Positions 45,203 to 55,048 of a stretch of 64,000 nucleotides of DNA are shown here, in pieces (within the stretch, counting starts at the first letter, position 1; every line of letters starts with the position of its first letter). Where the stretch lies: NCBI GenBank assembly GCA_002104905.1, contig MCFE01000304.1:1-64000 (forward strand). Reading direction: 5' to 3'. Position numbers and translations under genes: made by a program. Source of the stretch: Basidiobolus meristosporus CBS 931.73. Its lineage: Eukaryota > Basidiobolomycota > Basidiobolomycetes > Basidiobolales > Basidiobolaceae. Below the pieces are notes generated by a model. It made no database searches. It saw nothing but the letters and a program-made list of their open reading frames with translations, and was not told the origin of the DNA.

Positions 45203-45917
45203 TGATCCTGACAACCCATTTTTTTTGCGATCCAAATCGAGCCATTGCAAATCAGTGATCATCAAATTTTTGATATAAGTAATATCAAGGTTGTCTCACA
45301 TTTGAGACAGAACCCCTATAAATAAACACCCTGCATATATATACGTCATCTGTAATACTAGTGCAGCTATTGGATCTGTTTTGCACCTACACAATTGCTT
45401 GCGTGCTGGCTATGACACCTTGTCCAATCACTAGGATCAGGGATTTACTTGCTCAGTGAGCAAAATGGGATATTTGATGGCAAATCAGGTAGCTTTTTTA
45501 GTAGTCAATGAGCCAATTGGGGGCTGCCAGCTTCAGGATACTTTTGGACCAATTAACCACTGAGATACTGTCCAATTGGAGTGAGGGTAATCAGAATGGT
45601 AAGTATCAGTGTAGTTTATAGTGTGATACACAATTATTTCCATTTACATTAAAGAAACATTTCCAAATACCAGATATTACCTGCCATAATAGCGGTATCC
45701 AATTGCGCATGTGATGCAAACATTACAAGTTGGCGCAATCATCAGTGCCAACCTCATTGTGTCAGATTGTGCCATAGTGTGCAAGATTGTCCCGCATAGT
45801 GCAAAATTGTCCAAGAACAATCCTTCCTTCTGGTAGCTATAATATTGCGCCCAATTGTTCTTTACAACCGCGGATCATGCCGCACACCCTGGCACAGTAC
45901 AATGGAACAAGTCTATT

Positions 45918-46383
45918 GGGTAAAAAGCTCTTTTTGGTGTGTCAAGTGCTGAGATGCTCCAGAGTCAACATACCACATCTGAGAATCCTTGTTTGTGGTC
46001 ATATTTAGTGCAGATTTGAATAGTCTATCTTCAGCTGTTGCAGCATTTCCATATTCAGGCTTCTTTTGCTGATAATCTCTCTTTTTGAAGCACCAGTCTG
46101 ATGAGGGTCCTTTCCATTTGCAGCAGTTGCAAAATAGGTTGCTGTTGCCTTTGTAGGGTCTTGGGTACCTCCTTTGTTGGCTATCATTGCTTATTAAAGC
46201 ATTTTCTTCTTCCTTCTTATCAGCACTTGATTTTCTTAATTCTTCTTCCAGGAGCCTTCCATATACATAATTTAAGGTCAAATCTTCAGTTCTGGACTCT
46301 AGGGCTGATACAAGGCCCTGAAACTTGTCTGTCAGGCTGTTCAGGATGGTACACTATCATGTCCTCATCAGTAGTTGGTATGC
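45918..46383 (-). pseudogene. Copia copy 3 Gag/protease segment
   Basis: Minus-strand frame with a changed zinc knuckle (CNCCKWKGPSSDWC, where the conserved His is Pro) and YVDSGASQHLTHQKELFTQ. It continues 39453-42511 across the Harbinger insertion and stops at the 803-bp LTR. Confidence 0.85.
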
Positions 46384-47186
46384 TGTGGTAGGGTAAACAT
46401 ACCTCCCACAGACAAGTCTATTCATATAGCCATTATGATATACTTATCCATATTTTATCTTATCAGTATTATCCCATTCTTCTTTTGCCCATATTATCAG
46501 TATTATCCCCATATGATGTTTACCCTGATTAGTTATAGCATTAGTTATCCCCAATGTTATTCAGCTTTGTGATCAGTATATTTATCTACATAAGGCAAGT
46601 ACCCACATCAGTACCCATAACACATGACCTAGGTCTGTGTTACCATCCCTACCATTTCAATACCATACATGGTATTTCTATGTTGCACAGGTTTCAGACT
46701 ACTGATTCCTGATTGGTTGGACGTGCTGTGCCTTTTAGAACCTTCCAGGACATTCTTGGCATATTTTTAGCTCATAGTGATGTCATTGAGAATTCCACTG
46801 ATGCCTAGAATCTTCTAGAACCTTGTCATTAGTGATCACTTGGCAATCAGGAAACGTATTTGAGGGACAGCAATCCCTCATCAATAAATCATCCCTTCTA
46901 TCAGTAACACTTCTCCCATATTGATTAGCAGTTGATCACTGCACCTGCCTTCATCAGTACATCTCAGACCTGCCATCAAGGAGCTTTTCAGGGTAGTGCA
47001 CAAGACACACAGAGGCCTTTGGAGACACTTGGAGCACCCATGAAGCTAGAGAAGCAGGAGCTTTTATCATAGTGACATATTGACAAAGACACCAGCAGTT
47101 TATACACAGAGGTTATTGCACCCATCAGACACCTCACACACCTTGAGTTGTGCAGCTTCTCCCAGGAGTACCACTACACCACCACA
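46384..47186. mobile_element. 803-bp solo LTR of a different retrotransposon family
   Basis: Begins TGTGGTAGGG and ends CCACCACA (TG...CA, with inverted TGTGGT/ACCACA). A 4-bp ATGC duplication flanks it (46380-46383 and 47187-47190), and it interrupts the Gag frame of copia copy 3 between codons that are adjacent in copy 1. No coding capacity. Length and 4-bp duplication suggest a Ty3/gypsy-type LTR, but orientation and family are not established. Confidence 0.75.
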
Positions 47187-47644
47187 ATGCCCATAGATTC
47201 CATTTCATCTACCAGCAGGGTAATTCTGCTAATTAGATTTTTCATTTCTTCTCCTGACAGTATCTCTGTAGTAAATAATTTTTGACTTAGATACATTTTC
47301 TTAGCAGCTGAACATATTAGCAGGTGTCCTCTAATACCTTCCAGGCATTCTTTGTTGTTTTTGCTCTTGAGCATTGTGTTAGCAAATTGTCTTTAACATT
47401 GAGGCAAATGCAGTTAAAGGCACTTTGTTCTTTCTTCTGGTACTTTAAGGCTTCCTCTCCCATGTTTTTAGGAGGGCATTCTTATCCTATGACAATACCC
47501 CAAAGGGCTCTTTCTTGCAGCAGCATCTTCATCTTCACCATCCACACTTGGTAGTTAGGTCCATCCAACTTTTCAGCAGAGGGAAAAATTCCAGTAATAG
47601 CAGTAGTAGACATTGCAGAGAGTGACAGCCTGGGGCTCATAACC
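47187..47644 (-). pseudogene. Copia copy 3 Gag N-terminal region
   Basis: Minus-strand Gag start next to the LTR: ATGAGCCCC as in copy 1, then GIFPSAEKLDGPNYQVWMVK and MKMLLQERALWGIVIG. At the positions where copy 1 has TAG and TAA, this copy has Trp and Gln codons. Confidence 0.85.
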
Positions 47645-47992
47645 TGTTGTAAGAGTTTTGGAAATATTGGAAGTGATTGGGAGAACAAGTAGATTATGTG
47701 GTTTTCACTTTATGATTTATTGAATGTAAAAGTAGTATTTATACTTTTACATAGTCTTGACATTGTAAGCATGTAGAATAGGTTAAGGATGGTCCCAAGA
47801 GCATGTGTGCAAAGCTTGGGGCTGTTTGGACAACTTTGAGAATTTTCATGTTCTGGGTACCTGGTATTTTGGTGGAAATATTTCAAGTACATCCCAACAA
47901 GGAATTTGGTCAGTATTCTCTAGGATTTGAAGGTAATCATCTAAGTGACTAAGTTAGGTGAATATTTAGTTGGAATCACAAATTTTACAACA
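47645..47992 (-). repeat. 5' LTR of copia copy 3
   Basis: Minus orientation, 348 bp. The plus strand begins TGTTGTAAGAGTTTTGG and ends TTTTACAACA, followed by TTTCA, the right target duplication. Confidence 0.9.
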
Positions 47993-49252
47993 TTTCATAC
48001 ATTAAATGGATGTAAAAACTGCATTTTTGAGTGGAGAGCTCAAAGAGGATATATATATGGACCAGCCCAATGGGTTTATTGACCATGATAACCCCCATTT
48101 GGTCTAAAAGCAAAAAAAGTCTCTATATGGTCTCAAACAATCACCAAGAGCCTGGAATTGCACAATAGATTCTTATTTGGAATCTTGGTGTTTCAAAGGA
48201 GTAATGATGACTATTGTATATAGTATAAGCCAGATAGAGCAAATCCATTTCTATTGGCTCTATTTGTGGATATTCTTATTACAGCTGCCAATAATCCAGC
48301 AGCATTAGAAGTGACTAAATCTGGGCTATCTAAGGAGTTCAAGATGTCTGATCTAGGAGAGCTCAGTTTCTACTTAGGGATAAAGTTCTCCATAGACAGA
48401 AGTACCCAGACTATCACCCTAAGCCAATCCAAGTACATTCAAGAAATACTAAAGAAGTACTAAATGGAAGACTGTAAACCGGCAGCTACCCCAATGGAGA
48501 CAAACCTTTACTTGGTCAAACTCAACCAAATCAAGAGAGCTTGGTGCCATCTGAAAGCCCTGGCTTTCCTTATCACTCTGTGACTGTCAGTCAGATATAT
48601 ATCATGCTTGGAACATGTCCAGATGTCTCATATTCAGTGGGAGTTGTCAGCCAGCATAATCAGAACTACGGATCTGATCATATTACTGCAGTTAAGCAGA
48701 CTTTTAGATGCCTAAAAGGAACTGTTGATATCTGCTTAATATACACTTAAAGGATTCAGAACAGGATCTTGTGGGATGCTCTGATGCTGACTGGGGATAA
48801 AATTTGGAAGACACAAGATCCAACACACAACACACCTTTCTTTACTGTAAAGGAGCAAATACATGGAATTCAACAAAGCAACCAACCATAGTACTTTCTA
48901 TCACAGAGGCAGATTATATGGCAGCCTGTGAAAATACAACAGAAGCAATGTGGTTAAGAAAGCTTTATACAAATTTAGGCCTATGCCAAAAAACACCTAT
49001 TACTTTATTTCAAGAAAATCAGGGATTTATACAATGAGGTAGAAATCCAACTTTTCATGCTAGAACCAAGCACATAGATATTAGACATTATTTCATATGT
49101 GAAGCTATAGAGAATAGCTTGGTTAGCTTAGTTTACCGTCCTTCAGATGAAATGATTGCAGAGAGATTTACCAAATTATTAGCTAGAGACAAGTTTGAAT
49201 ATCTTAGGTCAAAATTGGGACTAGTTGGTATGAACATTAAGCTGAGTGGAAG
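47993..49252 (+). mobile_element. Copia copy 2, right part (RT, RNase H)
   Basis: Continues copy 2 from the MDVKTAFL motif of RT (48007) through a damaged active-site segment (FVDILITAANNP in place of YVDDLIIA) to RNase H and the purine tract. Stops and frameshifts throughout. Confidence 0.88.
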
Positions 49253-49602
49253 TGTTGTAAAAGTTTGTAATTCCACCTAGATATTCACCTAACTTAGTCA
49301 CCTAGATCATTACCTTCAGATCCAAGGGAATACTGACCAAATTCCTTGTTGGGATTTACTTGGAATATTTACACCAGAATACCAGGTACCCAGAACTTGA
49401 AAATTCTCAAAGTTGTCCAAACAGCCCCAAACTTTGCACACATGTTCTTTGGATCTCTCTTAGCCTACTCTACATGTTTGTAATGCCATGACTATGTAAA
49501 ACTATAAGTACCACTGTTACATTCAATTTATCATTAAGTGAAAACCACATAATCTACTTGTCCTCCCAAATCACTTCCAATATCATCAAGACTCTTACAA
49601 CA
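49253..49602 (+). repeat. 3' LTR of copia copy 2
   Basis: 350 bp, TGTTGTAA...TTACAACA. Directly followed by internal copia sequence equal to about 34043 of copy 1. Confidence 0.88.
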
Positions 49603-49928
49603 AGACTGCCATTCAAGAGCTCTGGGTCAGCTAAAACTAAGCAGAAACTAGATCTAACTTACTCATATCTGTATGTACCTATGCAACACTTATCTTCAGG
49701 TGAATTAAAGTATTCAATTACATTGATTGATGAATATGCAAGATACTGGTGCGTCTGCTTCATGGAGAGAAAGGAAGTAGCACTGTCGATGCTCAAGGAG
49801 CTTAAAGCAATGGTGGAGAGAGAAACTGGTGGAACACTTAGTCAAATTACCAATCAACCACAAATCAATTGGATGCAAATGGGTCTTCAAGACTGAGTAC
49901 ATCACTGATAGAACAATTGAACCCTAAG
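49603..49928 (+). mobile_element. Copia fragment 4 (integrase joined to RT)
   Basis: Integrase-core sequence (KQKLDLTYSYLYVPM...MVERETGG) is fused at about 49833 to an RT segment (QITNQPQINWMQMGLQD in one frame) that in copy 1 lies ~850 bp downstream, so there is an internal deletion. The 140 bp after it (49929-50069) match nothing I can identify. Confidence 0.75.
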
Positions 49929-50069
49929 AGAAAAGAATTATGAAAAGGCCAACAAAATTCCATCACAATATCAACTGAATTCCAAATTTCTTGAAATTGA
50001 CTGCTCTCAATATCTCTGTTGATAGCTGATGGACAGGCAAGCAAACATGTTCATTAGGAGGAGACTATT

Positions 50070-52732
50070 ATCAAAGATCAGCTAATTTCTGGAGTAAAAA
50101 TTGATCCTCCAGCTAATTTGGAGCACTGTGAAGCCCAAATATATGGGAAACAAGCCAGATAATCATTCAAGAGCTCTGGGCTAATCAAAACTAAGAGAAA
50201 CTTAGATCTAAATCACTCAGTCCTGTGTGTACCTATGCAAAATTTATCCTTAGGTGGGATGAAGTATTTAATCACTTTTATTGATGATTATTCAAGATAC
50301 ACATGGGTCTACTTCATGGAGAGAAAGGAAGAAGCTCTGTCTAAGTTCAGGGAGTTTAAAGCCATGGTGGAGAGCAAAACTGGTGAAAAAATCAAGAAAA
50401 TACGCTCTGACAATGGTGGAAAAAATACCTTAAAACTCATCATCCACTTCTGTAAAATTCATAGGATAAAGCAAGAGACTACTGTACCATACTCCCTACA
50501 GCAAAATGGAGTTGCAGAATGTGCTAACAGATCAATAACTGATATGGCAAGATCTTTGATCCATGATCAAAAATTATCCTATGATTTTTGGGCAAAATCA
50601 GTTGCCACTGTTGTATAACTTAAAAATAGGAGTTATAACAGAATACTGTGTGATTCTACACCATTTGAAGCATGGTATGGAAACAGACCAAGTGCAGAAC
50701 ATCTAAGAATATGTGGGTGTACAGCATATGCCAAGATACTGCCTGGAAATGTGTCAAAATTTGAGCAAAAATGTGTAAAATGCATATTTTTGGGCTACTG
50801 CAATGAGAGTAAAGCATACAGACTCTACAATACCAAAGCAAAGAAGCTAATCAAGTTCAGGGATGTGTTGTTAGATGATAATTCAATGTTTTCACAAGAA
50901 ATGACATCAGATGATGACAAAAATCTGATCTCAAATCCACCAATTATCAGGATTGAGTCAGAGCAAATAATGATAATCTCTTCACTCCAGAGGACTCTAC
51001 AACCATGGTTCAGCCCGAATCAGTGCCCAGGAATTTCCCAGAAGTGATCATTCCATTATCAAATGCCTGGAGATCCAATTGGACAAGAAATCACACAAAT
51101 TACTATATCAATGAGGGCACAAACTTAGCCTATGCCTAATCAGTCCATATTGATGAACCCCAGACTGTAAAACAGGCCCTGTGTGGCCCTCAGACAAAGT
51201 TTTGGAGATCTGCAATGACTGATGAATATCAGGCCCTGATGGAAAATCAAACTTGGGACTTTGTCAAATTACCAATCAACCAAAAATCAATTGGATGCAG
51301 ATTGGTCCTCAAGACAAAATACAAGGCTGATGGTACAGTTGAAAGATGCAAAGCAAGACTTGTAGCCAAATGATACTCCCAAACAAAAGGACCTGACTAT
51401 GCTGAGACCTCTGCACTGTTAGCCAAGTTTAATTCCATCAGATTAATATTGGCTATTGCAGCCAAATATAAGTTTTTTATTCATCAAATGGATGTAAAAG
51501 CTGCATTTTGGAATGGAGAACTTGATAAAGACCTGTATATGGACCAGCCTGATGGGTTTATTGACCAAAATAACCCCCATTTGGTCTGCAAGCTTAAAAA
51601 GTCACTATATGGTCTCAAACAATCACCAAGAGCCTGGAATTGCAAGATATATTTTTATTTGGAATATTTGAGTTTCAAAAGGAGTAATGCTGACTATAGT
51701 ATATACTATAAGGCAGATAGAGCAAATCCAGTGCTATTAGCTCTATATGTGGATGATCTTATTATAGCCATCAATAACCTAGAAAATTGGAAGAGACTAA
51801 ATCCAGCCTATTTAAGGAGTTCAAGATGTTCAATCAAGGTGAACTTAATTAATACTTAGGGATTAAGTACTCCATAGACAGAGGTACCCAGACTATCACC
51901 CTAAGCCAGTCAAGTATATTCAAGATATACTAAAGAAGTACCAAACAGAAGACTGTAAGCCGCAGCTACCCAATAGAGACAAACCTTAACTTGGTCAAAA
52001 CTCAACCAAATCAGGAGAGCTTGGTGCCATCTGAAAGCCCTGATTTTCCTTATCAGTCTATGACTAGCAGTCTGATGTCTATCAAGCTTGGAACACGTCC
52101 AGATGTCTCATATTCAGTGGCGGTTGTCCGCCAGAATAATCAGAACTATGGATCTGATCATATTGCAGTAGTTAAGCGGATTTTTAGATACCTAAAAGGA
52201 GCTGCTGACATCTGCTTAAGATACACTTATAAGAACTCAGACCAGGATCTTGTGGGATACTCTGATGCTAATTGGGGATGAAACTTGGAAGACAGAAGAT
52301 CCACCACAGGATACACCTTTCTTTACTGTAAAGGAGCAATTTCATGGAATTCAAGAAAGAAACCACTGTAGAACTTTCTACCACAGAGGCAGAGTACATG
52401 GCAGCCTGTGAAGCTACAAAAGAAGCAATGTGGTCAAGAGAGCTTTTAACAGACTTAGGCCTATGTCAAAAAACACCTATTACTTTATTTCAAGATAATC
52501 AAGGATGTATACAATTAGGTAGATATCCAACTTTTCATGCTAGAACCAAGCACATAGATATTAGACATCATTTTGTATGTGAAGCTATAGAGAATAATTT
52601 AGTTAGCTTAGTTTACTGTCCTTCAGATGAAATGATTGCAGATATATTTATCAAACCATAAGCTAGAGACAAGTTTGAATATCTTAGGTCAAAATTAGGA
52701 ATAGTCAGTATGAACATTTAGCTGAGTGGGAG
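50070..52732 (+). mobile_element. Copia copy 5, 5'-truncated
   Basis: Collinear with copy 1 from GAG-pre-integrase (about 33957) through integrase (50235-50618), RT (51449-51860, with MDVKAAFWNGE and YVDDLIIA) and RNase H (52344-52661, TEAEYMAA). Broken by stops and indels. The 5' LTR and Gag are missing. Confidence 0.85.
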
Positions 52733-53080
52733 TGTTGTAAAAGCTTGTAATTCCACCTAAATATTCACCTAACTTAGTCACCTAGATCATTACCTTCAAA
52801 TCCTAGAGAATACTGACCAAATTCCTTGTTGGTATTTACTTTGAATGTTTTCACCAAAATACCAGGTACCTAGAACATGAAAATTCTCAAAGTTGTCCAA
52901 ACAGCCCCAAACTCTGCACATATGCTCTTGGGACCTTTTGTAATCTATTCTATGTGTTTGTAATGCCAGACCAGGTAAAAGTATAAATACTACTTTTACA
53001 TTCAATAAATCATTAAGTGATAATCATATAATCAAATTGTTCTCCCAATCACTTCCAACATCTCCAAGACTCTTACAACA
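52733..53080 (+). repeat. 3' LTR of copia copy 5
   Basis: 348 bp, TGTTGTAA...TTACAACA. Followed without spacer by 80 bp of internal copia sequence (CATATTGCTTTGGG, equal to 33803 of copy 1), which stops at about 53160. Confidence 0.88.
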
Positions 53081-53160
53081 CATATTGCTTTGGGTATCAG
53101 ATATCAGAAATTGTATACAATGACTTATATTCCATCATATCTGGAAGCCAATATAAGTAA

Positions 53161-53675
53161 CCCCTATGAAAGATAAGTTGGTCCTGCTGGTGGATCCAAC
53201 CTGGATCAGCCACCAGGATCCTGTTTGAAGACCACCATAATACCAGCAGCTTGGAATTAGTGAATATCCTGACAGTATTATGGTAGGATCACAACAGCAT
53301 TTTGCTAATTTTACTGCCACATAAATTTATAAAACTTGACAGGGTTTGGTTGGTGCTGTGTCAATAATTTCATGGCATTGTTATGGTCTTAACATGCTCT
53401 ACAACTATTCAAGTTAATCTAACCAGCCAGTACATCCAATTGCCTTATATGGCAAGAAATTTGACTGTATTCTGATAGCCTTATTGCAAGCCTCTGATGG
53501 CATTATCATGGTGGTATGGCAGCCTACAGCTAGTTCTGCATAGTGCTACCGTACCAATTTACCAAATGGTATTTCATTTTCTACATCCCCTTATGCAATT
53601 TGCCCTCTTTATTTTCTTACCCACTACTACTTTGGGTATTCCACATGTAGTTCAAACCAAAAAAGCTATGGCCTC
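53161..53675. other. Unassigned AT-rich DNA
   Basis: No frame or repeat recognised. It lies between a copia scrap and the Tnp2-like relic and may be the 3' part of that element. Confidence 0.3.
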
Positions 53676-54804
53676 CTACTTACTAACCTCTACAAACATG
53701 CACACCTGCTGCAATTGACATACTTCTATCACCTCAACTTTAGAGCTTTTTAGTGTGATACTTGCAAAGTTGCCATATACCTTGTACTGCTGGTCACATA
53801 TACATCTTGCAAACATATGCTTGCTTGCCACCACTGCTGCCATGAATACCTCCTGAATATCTACAAAGAACTTTTCAGTATTTAGCCAATATATTCCTTC
53901 TCCCTGCTGGATTCTAGTCCCACTTATAGGTGCACTCTGGCTCTTGTTTGTGTGAGTTCTGTATTGAATGGTGTAGAAGTTGGCTTGTGACCAAGAGAAG
54001 TCAAGCATACCTTGGTAGTGGTTTCCTAATAAAAGTTATTGGCTTGTTACACCTAACCCAGCTTTGCATTACTTAACTGATTACCCACACATTGGGGCTG
54101 CTTAGCTTCTTAATGCCATAGGCATAGGTGTCTCCATGTGAACATCTGTCCCCCGTATTTTCAACTCTTCCTGGCTGTCCTCCATGTGCCAGCTAATCAC
54201 ATCCACAACAGACTTGATAGTAATATTCTTGATGAGATTGGGATATGCTAGTACCTGCAACTTGACTTGTCTTCCTATCTCCCATACATTGGCTCCATAG
54301 GAAACTCCCACAAGGCAAACAAAGGCCCAAATTCTCCACACACCAAGCAAGATGGAGTAGAGAATGGATACAGTAGTGACAGAGATCCGTATGTTCAGCT
54401 TTGTGTTAATAGTATAGCTGCTCAAATCCTGCTACAAACTCCTTGCACAACAGCTGTAGATGTGTCAAGTTGTCATTGGTGATCTGCTTCTGGATAAATA
54501 TTCCTACAATGTGTGCATATGACTCCCAATGCTTCCAGTACTCTTGGTGGGAATGGCTACAGAACACCACATGTATAAATACATACCTTGTACATCCAGT
54601 CTTTGCCTTGTATTGATTCATATGCGTATGAATATTGATTGAAGCCTGTGCAAAGTACTTAGGGTAGTGGATACTATGTAATATCTTGCCAATCCTGTCA
54701 GATTTCTCCAGTATCTTGAAGGGCTCATTTAGCTTGAAATGCCCCATGTACAACTTGGTCATCAGTATAGGGATATTGTTGAAAAGCAAATGTATTGCTC
54801 CCAT
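53676..54804 (-). pseudogene. Relic of a Tnp2/Plavaka-like (CACTA-type) transposase
   Basis: Three minus-strand frames in succession resemble the C-terminal half of fungal Tnp2-like transposases: 54804-54406 (GAIHLLFNNIPILMTKLYMG, then EFVAGFEQLYY), 54425-54102 (RIWAFVCLVGVSY, then GRQVKLQVLAYPNLIKNITI) and 54008-53676. The order and spacing fit the pattern of an H(L/F)xxE-like region, an LYY motif and the following WAF..ER-type region. No ends or target duplication found. The assignment is from pattern memory only. Confidence 0.45.
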
Positions 54805-54899
54805 TGGAATGCTTTTGCTCCAACAGATGCCCTCTATCTTAAGTACATCTGGCTTCTAATTGATTCCATATTCCAGCCAATGGCTTATACCTTGAGAAA

Positions 54900-55048
54900 C
54901 TGCTGAAAATCAAGAAAATATGCTGTGACAATTTTTATGAGTGTACCTCAAAGCTCTTCATTCAATTCTGTAAAATTCATTGCATAATGCAAGGAGCTAT
55001 TGTACCATACTCCCCACAGCAAAAAGAAGTAGCAGAAAATGTAAACAG
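54900..55048 (+). mobile_element. Copia integrase scrap, plus strand
   Basis: About 150 bp matching the DNGGEY to QQNGVAE region of integrase. It ends at 55048 against antisense RT sequence of copy 6, so this is an inversion or rearrangement junction. Confidence 0.7.

Larger units (their letters stand above)
42512..45914. mobile_element. PIF/Harbinger DNA transposon, copy 1, both ends intact
   Basis: 3403 bp with perfect 15-bp terminal inverted repeats, AGACTTGTTCCATTG (42512-42526) and its complement (45900-45914), and a 3-bp target duplication ATT (42509-42511, 45915-45917). The interrupted copia sequence closes exactly when one ATT is kept. It carries two divergent genes, a DDE transposase on the minus strand and an accessory protein on the plus strand, as is usual for PIF/Harbinger. 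Both frames contain stops, so self-mobility is doubtful; the ends may still be recognised in trans. Confidence 0.92.
39104..47992 (-). mobile_element. Copia copy 3, complete antisense element, host of two later insertions
   Basis: Bounded by minus-strand LTRs at 39104-39452 (3') and 47645-47992 (5'). After removing the Harbinger element (42512-45914) and the 803-bp LTR (46384-47186), about 4.68 kb remain, the same as copy 1. It sits in the RT region of copy 2. Target duplication is TTTTA on the left and TTTCA on the right, and copy 2 continues across the site. Coding sequence holds many stops. Confidence 0.88.

Noticed and set aside
36974-49252. Copy 2 ORFs considered as separate host genes
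   Set aside because: All align in order with the copia polyprotein of copy 1.
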